This document shows, piece by piece, positions 50,810 to 61,652 of a DNA stretch of 64,000 nucleotides. Source of the DNA: Streptomyces sp. SCUT-3 (GTDB lineage: Bacteria > Actinomycetota > Actinomycetes > Streptomycetales > Streptomycetaceae). Position 1 is the stretch's first letter. The number at the start of each line of letters is the position of its first letter. A program made the translations under genes and the position numbers. The stretch spans positions 628,501 through 692,500 of the forward strand of contig NZ_CP046907.1 of NCBI RefSeq assembly GCF_014083985.1, written 5' to 3'. Below the pieces are notes generated by a model that was not told the origin of the DNA, did not search any database, and saw only the letters and a program-made list of their open reading frames with translations.

Positions 50810-53718
50810 TTGGGCAGGACGCACCCGGGAAGGGCGTCCTCGGGCAGGACGTCCTCGGGCAGGGCGCACCGGCCGGCCGGGCCCGGCCCGGCGGACCCCG
50901 CCGTGCTCGCGGCCGGGCTGAGGCGCGCCGGCGCGGCCGAGGTCGACGTCTCCACGAGGCGGCGGGCCGAGTACTCCACCGACGCCTCCCTCTACCGGGT
51001 CGTGCCCGCCGCCGTGGTGTTCCCCGGCACCCCGAGGAGGTCGCGGCGGTGCTGTCGTTCTGCCGGGAGGCCGGGGTGCCGCTCACCGCACGCGGCGCGG
51101 GGACCTCCGTCGCGGGCAACGCGGTCGGCACCGGGGTGGTCCTGGACTTCTCCCGCCACATGGGCCGGGTCCGGTCGGTCGACCCGGACGCCCGGACCGC
51201 GGTCGTCGAACCGGGCGCGCTGCTGTCCGCCCTGCAGCGCGCGGCGGCGCCGCACGGCCTGCGCTTCGGCCCCGACCCGTCGACCCGCAACCGCTGCACC
51301 CTCGGCGGCATGATCGGCAACAACGCCTGCGGTCCGCGCGCCCTCGCCCACGGCCGCACCGCCGACAACGTCGAGCGGCTGACGGTGCTGGCCGGCACCG
51401 GAGAGCTGCTGACCGCACGGCGCGGCGCCGGACACGGCACCGGCTCCCCCGCCCTGACCGCGCTGCGTCAGGTTGTGCGGGACAACCTGGAGGTCGTCCG
51501 CACCGAGCTGGGCACGTTCGCCAGGCAGGCCTCCGGATACTCGCTGGAGCACCTGCTGCCCGAACGCGGCTTCGACACGGCGCGGATGCTGGTGGGCACC
51601 GAGGGGACCTGCGCGGTCACCCTCGACGCCACCGTGCGTCTGACCGGTCCCCGCCGCCACGGCCCTGGCCGTGCTCGGCTACCCGGACATGGCGACCGCC
51701 GCCGACGACGTGCCCGCCCTCCTGCCGCACCGCCCGGTCGCGCTCGAGGGCATCGACGCCCGGATCGTGCGGGTCGTCCGCGACCGCCGGGGGCCGGACG
51801 CGGTGCCGCCGATGCCGGCCGGCGGCGGCTGGCTGTTCGCCGAACTCGCCGGCGACACCACCGCGCAGGCACGGGCCGCGGCCGCGGGGCTGCTGTCCGA
51901 CGCGTCCGCCGTCGACTCCACCGTCGTCACCGACCCGGCCCGGGCCGCGGCCCTGTGGCGCATCCGCGAGGACGGGGCAGGCCTGGCCGGACGCGCCCCG
52001 TCCGGGGCCCCGGCGCACTCCGGCTGGGAGGACGCCGCGGTGCCGCCCGGACACCTGGGCGCCTACCTGCGCGACTTCGACGCCCTGATGGCCGAGCGCG
52101 GGCTGACCGGCGTGCCGTACGGGCACTTCGGCGACGGGTGCCTGCACGTGCGCATCGACTTCCCCCTGGACCACCCGGCGGCACCGGGGTGCTCCGCTCC
52201 TTCCTCACCGACGCCGCCCGCCTGGTCGCCTCCTACGGCGGCTCGCTCTCCGGCGAGCACGGCGACGGCCGGGCCCGCGGCGAACTGCTCCCGCTGATGT
52301 ACTCGGAGCGGGCCCTGGCCGCCTTCGCCGCCGTCAAGGACGTCTTCGACCCCGACGACCTGCTCAACCCCGGCGTGCTCGTGCGCCCCCGCCCGCTCGA
52401 CGCCGACCTGCGGGTGCCCGCCGCCCCGCCGCTCCGCCACGGCCTGGCCTTCTCCTACTCCGGGGACGGCGGCGACTTCTCCACCGCCGTGCACCGGTGC
52501 ACCGGCGTGGGCAAGTGCCGGGCCGACACCACCGCCGCCGGCGGGGTGATGTGCCCGTCCTACCTGGCCACCGGGGACGAGAAGGACTCCACCCGCGGCC
52601 GGGCCCGGGTCCTGCAGGAGATGGTCAACGGCTCACTTGTCACGGACGGCTGGCGCTCCCGCGAGGTCCTCGACGTGCTCGACCTGTGCCTGGCCTGCAA
52701 GGGCTGCTCCTCCGACTGCCCGGCCGGGGTGGACATGGCCCTGTACAAGGCCGAGGTGCTCCACCACGCCTACCGCCGCAGACCGCGCCCGCTGTCCCAC
52801 TACTCGCTCGGCGCGCTGCCGCGCTGGGCCCGGGCGGCGGCCTTGGCGCCCGGCGCGGTCAACCGGCTGCTGGCCCTGCGGCCCGCGGCCTCCCTCGTGC
52901 GGCTGCTCGGCGGCATCGACCGGCGGCGGGAGCTGCCGCGCTTCGCACCGCGCACCTTCCGCCGGTGGTTCGCGGACCACGACCCGGCCCCCGGCACCCC
53001 GGTGCTGCTGTGGGTCGACACCTTCACCGACCACTTCGCGCCCGAGGTGGGCGTCGCCGCCGTGCGCGTCCTGGAGGAGGCCGGGTTCGAGGTCCGCGTC
53101 ACGGACCGGCCGGTGTGCTGCGGCCTGACCCGGATCAGCACCGGTCAGCTGGACGCCGCCCGCCGCGTCCTGCGCCGCGGGCTGGACGCGCTGGCCCCCC
53201 ACGTCGGGGCCGGCGTCCCGGTCGTCGCCCTTGAACCGTCGTGCGCCGCCGTGCTGCGCTCCGACGCGCTCGAACTGCTCGGACCGGACGACCCGGCCGC
53301 CTCCCGGGTCGCGGAAGCCACCCACACCCTGGCCGAACTCCTCGCCCGCCACCGGCCGCAGTGGTCCCCTCCCCCGCTCGACGGTGTCGAGGCCGTCGCC
53401 CAGCCGCACTGCCACCACCGCGCCGTCATGGGCTGGCAGGCCGACGAGCGGCTGCTGCGGGAAGCGGGCGCCACCGTCCGCGCCGTCGGCGGCTGCTGCG
53501 GCCTGGCCGGCAACTTCGGTGCCGAACGCGGCCACCACGACGTCTCCGTGGCGGTGGCCGAGACCGCCCTGCTGCCCGCCGTGCGCGGCCTGGCCGGGGG
53601 CGGGACGGTGCTGGCCGACGGCTTCTCCTGCCGCACCCAGCTGGACCAGCTCGCCGGGCGCCGGGCCCTGCACCTCGCCCAGCTCCTGGCGTCACGGCTG
53701 CCCCGCAGGGAACCGTGA
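50810..53718 (+). pseudogene. FAD-binding and Fe-S oxidoreductase (D-lactate/glycolate-oxidase-like), three frameshifts
   Basis: One gene of about 970 codons, read in pieces. Piece 1 starts at TTG 50810 after GAGGAGGTGGAG: TRRRAEYSTDASLYRVVPAAVVFP. Piece 2 (from 51022): PEEVAAVLSFCREAGVPLTARGAGTSVAGNAV and FGPDPSTRNRCTLGGMIGNNACG (FAD site). Piece 3 (from about 51655): VLGYPDMATAADDVPALL. Piece 4 (from 52177): YGGSLSGEHGDGRARGELLPLMY, DDLLNPGVLV, Fe-S motifs CLACKGCSSDCPAGVD, and CCG-domain motifs RPVCCGLTRISTGQ and GGCCGLAGNFG. Each jump is explained by one C or G gained or lost. The fused FAD/Fe-S form oxidises 2-hydroxy acids. Intact form would be cytoplasmic. Confidence 0.85.
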
Positions 53719-53796
53719 CCGCCCGGCCGGCGTGCGAACGGCCTACGGACTGCCCACGGCCGGCGCCCGGCCGATGTACGGCCGATGTACGGCCGG

Positions 53797-54239
53797 TCAG
53801 TGCTCCGCGTCGTCGGGGCCGGTGGTGAACCAGACCTCCTTGCCGCCGGGCAGGCGGACCGTACCCCAGTCGTGGACGGAGTGCACAAGCAGGAACAGGC
53901 CGCGCCCGTCCTCGCTGTCCCACTCCGGCTGCCGCACCACGGGCATCCTCGGGTCGCCGTCCCGCACGGCCACCCGCACCCCGCCCGGGGTGCGCCGGAC
54001 GTCGAGGACGCACCGGCCGCCGGGCACGTGCTTGTGCACGTTGGCGAGCAACTCGCCGACCCCGAAGACCGCTTCGCGGACGTGGTCGGCACGTTCCCAC
54101 TCCACGAGGCGGTCGCGGACCAGTCGCCTCACCGGTGGATCGTGGCCGGGTCGACCCGGAGCGACATCTCGAAACGGGCCGCCCGCTGTGCGGCGGCGCT
54201 GTGGGAGGGGGAGAGGGAGGGCATCGGCGGTCCTGACAT
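53797..54239 (-). pseudogene. RsbW-like ATP-binding protein, one frameshift
   Basis: Piece 1 (from ATG 54239): PSHSAAAQRAARFEMSLRVDPATIHR, stop. Piece 2 continues RRLVRDRLVEWERADHVREAVFGVGELLANVHKHVPGG, N-box-like ELLANVHKH, then VRVAVRDGDPRMP and GRGLFLLVHSVHDWGTV. One missing G at the CC of 54132-54133 (plus strand) would join HRVRRLVRDR. The fold is the HATPase_c of anti-sigma factors/serine kinases, typical of streptomycete small regulators. Together about 147 residues. Targets unknown. Confidence 0.82.
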
Positions 54240-54653
54240 CGTCCCCAGCAGTCCGCCCGCCCTCGGGGTTCCGCCGCGGGGGCGGGTGCTGGGGTGGGAT
54301 CGGATGGCCGTCGAGGGAGGCACGCGCGGCAGCCGCCCGCCGTCGGGAACGCGTCCTGTCGGGCAGCGGTGCACACGTCCGGATTATGGCGCACACTCCG
54401 GCAAGTAAGGTTAACCTTACTTGCCGGGTTCCTGGGAAGGCGGAACCCCGGGGGCGGCACCCGACCACCAGTCAAGTCCCTTTCAGGACAAGCAGGTTGA
54501 GGCGGACGGCTCCGTCCCCCGTGTCACGGCCCACCACAGCCCCTTCGCCCCCGCGGCACCCGCGGGCCCCGGCGGCCCCTTCAGCCCCTTCGGCCCCCTC
54601 GGCCTCGCAGCCCCTTCGGCCCCGCAGCCTCCTCGGCCCGGCCCGGGGGGCGT
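54240..54653. other. intergenic region, 414 bp, with a 30-bp perfect palindrome
   Basis: Between the RsbW-like and DUF309 genes (both minus). It contains the palindrome at 54398 in an AT-rich surrounding that stands out. The stretch 54540-54660 is low-complexity Pro/Gly-like GC DNA. No supported gene. Confidence 0.5.
54398..54427. promoter_or_regulatory. 30-bp perfect palindrome, iron-box-like
   Basis: Half-arm CCGGCAAGTAAGGTT is followed by its exact complement; the centre is TAAGGTTAACCTTA. Each side matches the DtxR/IdeR/DmdR half-site TWAGGTWA, but the two halves overlap, giving a shorter spacing than the classical box (halves separated by three bases). It lies about 160 bp upstream of the RsbW-like gene. 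Could also serve another repressor. No U tract, and no loop, so a terminator is less likely. Confidence 0.55.
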
Positions 54654-55427
54654 TCAGGACGCCGGCGTTCGGCCGCCGCCCTCCGCCCGCAGGGCGGGCG
54701 GCGCCGTCAGGTCTGCGTCGACGGCCCCGCCCCGGGGGCCTGCGCTCCCCAACTCCTCCAGCAGCCGCTGCGACCACCGGGTCAGGCCGGCCACGTCGAT
54801 CCCGTGCGGCGGACGCTCCTGATAGGGCGCCACGTTCTCGACAGCGCGCCTCAGCAGCGCCCCCGCCCCCGCGCGGTTGCCCCGCAGCGCGTGGGTCAGG
54901 CCGACGGCGAACTGGGCCAGCCCCCGCCACAACGCCCGCTCCGGCTCCGGGGAGGACTTCCAGGCGTCCTCGAGCACCTCGTGCGCGTGGAACGGCATCC
55001 CGTCGTCGAGGAGCCGCTGCGCCTCGGCCAGCGCCTCCTGCGGCGACCTCACCACACCCTCCGGCAGGCGCGGCACCCCGGGGACCCGTACGGGAGCGGG
55101 CGGCCCAGGCCGTCGCGGGGCCGTGCGTTGCGGGCCCGCCCGGACGGGTCCCGGTCCCGCTCCCGGCCCCGGTCCGCAGCGGGCGGCCGCTCCGCAGCGC
55201 CCCGCCCCGGGCCCCCGGCCCCGGCAGCGCCGCCGTCGGCCGTGCCGCCGTGGGCAGCGCCGTCGCCGTCGGCGCCGACCGTCCCCGGCCCGCCGTCCTC
55301 CGGCAGCGCCCCGCAGTTCCCGCAGGCGCGCCCCGGTGGCTCCTCGCGCACCCGGCCGCACTCGGGGCAGACCCGGTCCAGCCAGCAGGCCGGGTCGCCG
55401 CCCCTCCTGCCCTCGCTCGTCGCTCAT
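54654..55427 (-). pseudogene. DUF309 protein with N-terminal zinc ribbon, frame-disrupted
   Basis: C-terminal piece is a typical DUF309: EGVVRSPQEALAEAQRLLDDGMPFHAHEVLEDAWKSSPEPERALWRGLAQFAVGLTHALRGNRAGAGALLRRA. The family usually starts RPRDGLGRPLPYG, found here in a second frame (NARPRDGLGRPLPYGSPG), joined by one missing G near 55075-55085. Further upstream the same second frame encodes a zinc-ribbon, DPACWLDRVCPECG and RACGNCGALPED, a feature I do not expect in every member. The start ATG (55427, MSDERGQEG) needs another small frame change. N-terminus therefore uncertain. Confidence 0.75.
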
Positions 55428-55539
55428 CCCCCGATTGTCCCCCGCACACCCCTCCCCCGGCAGGCCCTCCCGCGGACCGCCCGGACGTACAGTGGGCGGG
55501 CGGGGAGAACGGGGCGGAGAACCACCGGAGGGCTGCGCG

Positions 55540-56507
55540 ATGAACGGTCCTGCACCCGGCGCCGACCGCCCGGTGCCGCTCGCCCGGGCCCTGGCCGCCG
55601 GCCCCCTGGTGCTCGACGGCGGGCTGTCCAACCAGTTGGAGGCGGCCGGCCACGACCTGTCGGGCGCCCTGTGGTCCGCCCGCCTGCTGCGCGACCGGCC
55701 GCAGGCCCTGGTCGACGCGCACCTGGCATACCTGCGGGCGGGCGCGGACGTCGTGACCACCGCCGGGTACCAGGCCACCTTCGAGGGCTTCGCCGCGCAG
55801 GGCGTCGGGCGGGCCGAGGCCGAGGAACTGCTGCGCCGCAGCGTGGAACTGGTGCGTCGGGCCGTCGCGCTGGCCCGGGCCGAGGGGATGCGGCGCCCGG
55901 TGTGGACCGCGGCATCGGCGGGCCCTACGGGGCGATGCTCGCCGACGGCTCGGAGTACCGCGGCCGGTACGGGACGGGCGTCCGCGCGCTGGAGCGCTTC
56001 CACCGTCCCCGGCTGGAGGCACTGGCCGCCGCCGGCCCGGACGTGCTGGCCCTGGAGACCGTCCCGGACGCCGACGAGGGCCGGGCTCTGGTGCGAGCGG
56101 TGCGCGGACTGGGCGTTCCGGCCTGGCTGTCCTACAGCGTCCGCGGCGACCGCACCTGCGCCGGGCAGTCGCTGGAGGAGGCGTTCGCGGTCGCGGCGGA
56201 CGCCGAGGAGATCGTCGCGGTGGGCGTCAACTGCTGCGCCCCCGAGGACGTCGGCCAGGCGGCGCGGACCGCTCTCCGGGTGACAGGCAAACCGGTGGTG
56301 GTCTACCCGAACAGCGGAGAGCGGTGGGACGAACGGGCCCGCACCTGGCGCGGCGGGGCCACGTTCACCACCGACCGGGTGTCCGGCTGGACACGGGCGG
56401 GCGCGCGCCTGGTCGGCGGCTGCTGCCGGGTCGGACCGCGCACCGTCGCCGAACTGGCCCTACTCCTCGGCCGGACCCCGGAACCGGGCCCGCTCGGGCG
56501 CACCTGA
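55540..56507 (+). pseudogene. mmuM: homocysteine S-methyltransferase, one frameshift
   Basis: Piece 1 (ATG 55540 after GGAGG): LVLDGGLSNQLEAAGHDLSGALWSARLLRDRP, then TTAGYQATFEGFA. Piece 2: GPYGAMLADGSEYRGRY, LETVPDADEGRALVRAV, VGVNCCAPEDVGQAA and GARLVGGCCRVGPRTV, the three zinc-binding Cys of the family. One missing C at CCC 55923-55925 would join VWTAASAGPYGAML. The enzyme transfers a methyl from S-methylmethionine or SAM to homocysteine, making methionine. About 322 residues in full, a normal size. Confidence 0.88.
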
Positions 56508-56616
56508 CCGCGGGGAACCGGACCGGGACAGGGCCCGCCGCACGCCCCCGAACCGGATCACGCGGGGACACGCGGCAACCGGCCGACGGAACGCACCGGC
56601 ACGGCACGCCGGACCG

Positions 56617-57563
56617 TCAGCACCAGTGGGGGCCTTGCCGATGTTCTTGATGTACCGGGCGGAGGCGAAGGCCCACTTGCCGTCGGCCAACTTGTACCAG
56701 CGGGGGTTGCCCTTGACGTTCTGGCTGTTGACCTTGCACTTGATGGAGACCACGGTGCCGTGCTTCAGGTGGCCGACCACCTTGCCCCCGGTGTCGGGAC
56801 GGTTGCGGACCAGCAGCCCGGTGCGGGCGATCACCTTGCCCTTGTAGAGCTTCTTCCCGGAGTGCTCCCCCTCACCACGGTCCTTGTCCTTGTCCTTGCC
56901 GTGGTCCTTGTCCTTGCCGTGGTCCTTGTCCTTCCCGTGGTCCTTCCCGTGGTCCTTGTCCTTCCCGTGGTCCTTGTCCTTCCCGTGGTCCTTGTCCTTC
57001 CCGTGGTCCTTCCCGTGGTCCTTGTCCTTCCCGTGGTCCCAGTCGTCGCCCTCGTCGTGGCAACCGCCGTCGCCCCAGTCGCGATCGTCCTCGTCGTGCC
57101 TGTCCTGGTCGTTCCGGTCGCCCCGGCCCTCGTCGTCCCGGTCGTACCGGTCGTGCCTGCCTTCGTCGTCCCGGTCGTCCCGGTCGTGCCTGCCCTCGTC
57201 GTCCCGGTCGTCCCGGTCGCCCCGGCCCTCGTCGTCCCGGTCGTACCGGTCGCCCCGGCCCTCGTCGTCCCGGTCGTACCGGCCCTCGTCGTCCCGGTCG
57301 TACCGGCCCTCGTCGTCCCGGTCGCCCCGGCCCGGGTCGCCGTCGTCGTTCCCGGCCCGGGACCTGCGGTCCTCCTCGTAGTCCCTGTCGTGTTCCTCGC
57401 TCCGGCATCCGCCGTGGGAGTCGTCGGCGCGGGCCGACGATCCCGAGCCGACAGCATCCGTCGCCTGGCCGGTGGCCTGGGCCGGTCCGATCGTGCCCGC
57501 GGCCGCGAACGCGGCGGCCGCGGCTGCGATTCCGAGCTTGGCGGTTGCCGACTGGAACTTCAC
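56617..57563 (-). pseudogene. exported SH3-domain protein with charged repeats, one frameshift near the end
   Basis: About 315 residues from GTG 57563 (GGAGGA five bases before). Signal peptide [30 protein letters not shown]. Then Asp/Arg-rich repeats ([24 protein letters not shown], about ten copies, 57120-57340), a Cys/His segment, and Lys/His repeats (DHGKDK, about nine, 56880-57045). The SH3 domain follows: [38 protein letters not shown] and NPRWYKLADGKWAFASARYIKNIGKAP. One missing base in the run 56628-56632 turns the usual APHWC end and stop into a read-through. Repeats may bind metals or cell-wall polymers; this is a guess. Confidence 0.8.
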
Positions 57564-58005
57564 TGTGTCCTCCGGAAAGGTGAAGACCTCGGGGAGAGGC
57601 ATGCGGACTGCCGCAGGCGCGGTGCGGGCCGGCTGTTGAGCCATCGACAGTCCGGCGTGCGGTTCCGAACCCGCAATCAGAAGCCCTGTATGGGCCATAT
57701 GTCCCGTTTGAGACTCCTGCGGGTCTGACAGTAGGTCGATTACCGAGCGGGTGCAATCCATGACTTTCCGAACTCACCCGACTGCCCGTCACACCGCGGC
57801 CCGATTCGCCCCGGACGGGAATCCTCTGCCCGGGAGGAAGTTCCCCGGCAGTTGGACGGGGTTCTCCGGCATTTGAGAACGTTGACCGGTCCGTGCCGCC
57901 ATGGATACGTTGTGGTTCGCACGCCGCGGGCGTCCGCGTCCGCGACAGCGAGGAACCATGGATTCGCGGCGCCGGCCCGGGCGCCCCGCGAAGGGAGCGC
58001 CGCCC

Positions 58006-60936
58006 GTGGAGCGAGAATTCGACGCCGCCCCTCCGACCGCCTCGTCGGCCGCGCCGCCGTCCTCGACCGGGCGCGCGCTCAGTTGTCCTCGGGCGGCAGC
58101 GTGCTGCTGTCGGGGCCGGCGGGCATCGGGAAGTCGGCGGTCCTGCGCGCCCTCACCGAGGAGTTCGGCGGCGGCGCGGTGGCCGTCCTGCGCTGCTCGC
58201 CCACCGAGTCGGAGTCCCACCTCCCCTTCCTCTCCCTCATAGACCTGCTGGAGTTCGCCGCGGGAGAGGTGTCGGACTCCCTCCCCGCCCCGCAGCGGGC
58301 GGCTCTCGAGGCCGCGCTGACCGGACGGGCCGACTCGAGCGACCAGCCCGAGGGCCTGGCGCTGCGCCTGGCCGTGCTCTCCGTACTGAGGACCCTCGCC
58401 GGGCGGGCGCCCGTGCTGGTCGTGGCCGACGACCTGCAGTGGATGGATCCGGTCAGCACGGAGCTGCTGGCCTTCGCAGCCCGCCGCCTGGGCGGGCTGC
58501 CGGTGCGGTTCCTGGCCGCCGTGCGCACGGGCACTGACCGGAGGGCTGCGAGGAGGTGCAGTTGGGCTGCCTGGCCTCGCTTCCCCGGCAGCCCCTGGTC
58601 CTGCGGGTCCCGCCGCTGTCCACGCACCAGTTGTCGGAGCTGCTGGCCGACCGCGAGGAGCACCCGGCCCTGCACTCCTCGGTCCTCCAGGACATCCACC
58701 GCACGAGCGGCGGGAACCCCTTCTACGCGCTGGAGCTCGCCCGCGCGCTGGCGGAGCGTCCCGTACCGCCGCGCCCGGGGAGCCCTGCCGGTGCCGACCG
58801 GGCTGCGCACCCTGGTGCTCAACCGGCTCGGCGCGCTCTCCCCCGAGGCGCGCACCACCCTGCTCATCGCCGGCGCCGGGGCGCGTCCCACCCTCGCCCT
58901 GCTGCGCGAGTGCGGCCGTCCCGCCGCGGAGGCCGAGATCGCCGAGGCGGCGGAGCTGGGCATCGCCCGCCTGGACCCGGACGGCGTGGTCCGGTTCACC
59001 CATCCCCTCATCTCCGCGGCCCTCTACTCCGAGGCCCCGTCGGGGGCGCGGCGCGAAGCGCACACCGCGCTGGCCGGGGCGACCTCCGACCCGATCGAAC
59101 GGGCCCGGCACCTGGCGCTGGCCACCTCCGGCGAGGACGAGCACGTCGCCCGCACCCTGGAGGGGGCGGCGTCGGTGGCCCGGGAGCGGGGGGCTCCGGC
59201 GGCCGCCGCCCGGCTGGGGCTGCTGGCGGCCGACCGCACTCCTCCCGAGAACCTGCCGGAGGTGCTGCGGCGCAGGCTGTGCGCCGCCGAGGACGCCCTG
59301 GTGGCGGGTGACACGGCGCTGGCGCGCGGTACCGCGCGCGAGGTGCTGGCGCAGGCCGTGCTCCCGGCGGACCGGGTGCGGGCCTGGATCGTGGTGATCG
59401 ACTCCGCCGGGCAGGCCATGGCCGACGTGGACGACGCCTTCCCGCAGGCCCTGGCCGACGCGGGCGAGGACCCCCGCCTGCTCGCACCCCTGCTGTACCA
59501 GGTCTCCTGGCGGGCGGCGCTGGTGGAGGGGTCGCTGACCCGGGCCCGCGAGGTGGCCGCCCGGTCCGCCTCCCTCGCTGCCCGGGTGGGCGACCGCAGG
59601 ACCGAGCTGCTGGCGCTGGCCTTCCAGGCCCTGACCGAGACCCTCTCCGGGCATCCGGACGCCGAGCAGACCCTGGAGCGGGCGCTGCAGGAGCCCCAGG
59701 ACCCCCGGGTGGCCTGCGACCACAACGGTCCCGGATACCTGCGGTTCAGCTGCCTGCTGATGGGGGACCGCCTCGACGAGGCCCGGGCCGCCCTGGCCCC
59801 TGGTCCCGATCGCCCGGCGGCGCGGTGCGGTGGAGAGCGAGATCCTGTTCCTGCGCGGACTCGCCGACACCGAGCTGCGGGCCGGCCGGTGCGAGACGGC
59901 ACTGGAGCTGGCGCACGAGAGCCTGCGGCTGGCGGAGGACGTGGGGGTCGGCGTGGGGCCGGCACTGCACCTGGCGGCCCTGGCCGAGGCCGCGGGCGGT
60001 TCCGTGCAGCGGGCGCTGTCCCTGGCGCACAGCGGCATCCGCAGGTCCGAGGAGGACGGCGACCGGGTGTTCCTGACCCGCTCCCTGACCGCGCTGGGCC
60101 ACGCCAGGCTCATGGGATCGGACGCGCACGGGGCGGTCGTCGCGCTGCGCCGGGTCCGCGAACTGGAGGAGGACCAGGGCGTCGCGGAGCCCGCCCGGGG
60201 CCGTTGGCAGGGCGACCTGGCCGAGGCCCTGGTGCGGGTCGGCGCGCTGGCGGAGGCGCAGGAGGTCATCGACATCACGCGCGACGCCGCCGTGCGGCTG
60301 GGGCGCGGGAGCGTGCTGGGCGTGCTGGAGCGCGCCCAGGCGCTGCTGACCGCCGAACGCGGCGACCTGGACGGGGCGGCGGCCGGGCTGCGGGCGGCCG
60401 GCGAGAGGCTGGGCCGGCTCGGCTACCGGCTGGAGGAGGGGCGCACCCGCCTGGCGCTGTACGGGGTGGAGGCGCAGCGGTGCGGGCCGGGTGCGGCGCG
60501 GGCCGTGCTGGAGGAGAGCGCGCGGATCTTCCGGCGGGCCAAGGCGCTTCCCTGGCTGGAACTGGTGGCCGCAGCGCGCGAGCGCGCCGGCCACCGCTCC
60601 CCCCACCTGTCGCGGGGGTCCGCCGCGATCTCCCTGGTGACGCCCCCGGCCGCCGACGGGGCGGCCTCCTCGGAGCCGTCCGCGTCCTCCTCTTCCTCCC
60701 TGTCCTCCCAGGACTCCGCGGTCGCGGTCCTCGCGGGCGGCAGGCTCGACTCCCTGGCCGAGATGGAGCGCAGGGTGGCCGCGCTCGTCCTGGAGGGCTC
60801 CACCAACCGCGAGATCGCGGCGCAGCTGTTCGTGAGCGTGAAGACCGTCGAGGCCACCCTGACCCGGGTGTACCGGAAGCTGGGAATCCGATCCCGCGTG
60901 GACATCGTCCGGCTCGCCGCCCTCAGGACCGGCTGA
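58006..60936 (+). pseudogene. LuxR-family ATPase regulator (LAL type), four frameshifts
   Basis: About 976 codons in five pieces. Walker A VLLSGPAGIGKSAVLRAL, Walker B VLVVADDLQWMDPVSTELL, sensor-like GGNPFYALELARAL, long helical middle, and a LuxR HTH at the end: LAEMERRVAALVLEGSTNREIAAQLFVSVKTVEATLTRVYRKLGIRSRVDIVRL. Jumps near 58028-58031 and 58543-58545 (base lost) and 58777-58780 and 59797-59800 (base gained) are in G/C runs. Start chosen at GTG 58006 after GGGAG; ATG 57958 is also possible. LAL regulators often activate antibiotic or metabolic gene clusters. No biosynthetic cluster is adjacent. Confidence 0.88.
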
Positions 60937-61047
60937 CCGGCCGGCGGGCTCCTGAAGGGCGCCGCCCGCAGGTCCGGCCTGCGGGCCCGGCCTGCGGACC
61001 GCGTCCCTCGCCCGACCCGGAGCACTAAGGGGAAGGGCGGGGGACGG

Positions 61048-61652
61048 TCAGGCGGTGCGCCGGCCGACACCGGGGAGAAAACGTCCGGTGCGGGCGGCGT
61101 AGGCCTCGTACGCGGCGCCGTGCACGGCCTTGAGGTACGGCTCCTCGACGACGCGGACCTGGAGCCGGACGGCGACGACCAGGCAGGCCAGGGCGAGGAG
61201 GGAGACCGGGTTCGGGACCATCAGGGCCAGGCCGACCGCCGTGAGGACCATGGCGGTGAAGACGGGGTTGCGGACGTGCGCGAACAGCCCGCCGGTGACC
61301 AGCGTGGTGCGTTCGCCCGCGTCCACGCCCACGCGCCACGAGGCCCCCATGTTCGTCTGCGCGGCCGAGGTGGCCGCCACCCCGCCAGCGTGACCACCAG
61401 TCCGGCCCACCGGACGGCGGGGGCGGCGGCGGTGGGCAGTCCGGCGAGTTCGGCCACCGGGGCGGCGGCCCCGCCGAGCAGAGCGGCCGCGAACAGCACC
61501 CCGGCCCACCAGGAGGCTTCGCCGGGACGGCCGGAGATGCCGCGGAAGCCGGCGTCCCCGGCGCGCCGCCGCTGCAGGACGGCGCGGACGCCGAAGGCGA
61601 ACCCCGCCCATCCCAGGTAGAGGGCGAGTGCCGCCCAGGCCCAGCCGTTCAT
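61048..61652 (-). pseudogene. isoprenylcysteine carboxyl methyltransferase-family membrane protein, one frameshift
   Basis: About 200 residues with four or five hydrophobic spans. Piece 1 from ATG 61652: NGWAWAALALYLGWAGFAFGVRAVLQRRRAGD, WWAGVLFAAALLGGAAAPVAELAG. Piece 2: TSAAQTNMGASWRVGVDAGERTTLVTGGLFAHVRNPVFTAMVLTAVGLALMVPNPVSLLALACLVVAVRLQVRVVEEPYLKAVHGAAYEAYAARTGRF. Family hallmarks RNPVFT, VEEPYL and Y-x-x-Y at the end are intact. One missing base in 61380-61383 explains the jump. Start shares one base with the CmtR stop (TGATG). Confidence 0.85.

Noticed and set aside
54401-54424. The palindrome at 54398-54427 as a terminator
   Set aside because: Perfect symmetry without a loop, no U tract, and more than 200 bp from the nearest gene end; an operator is more likely.
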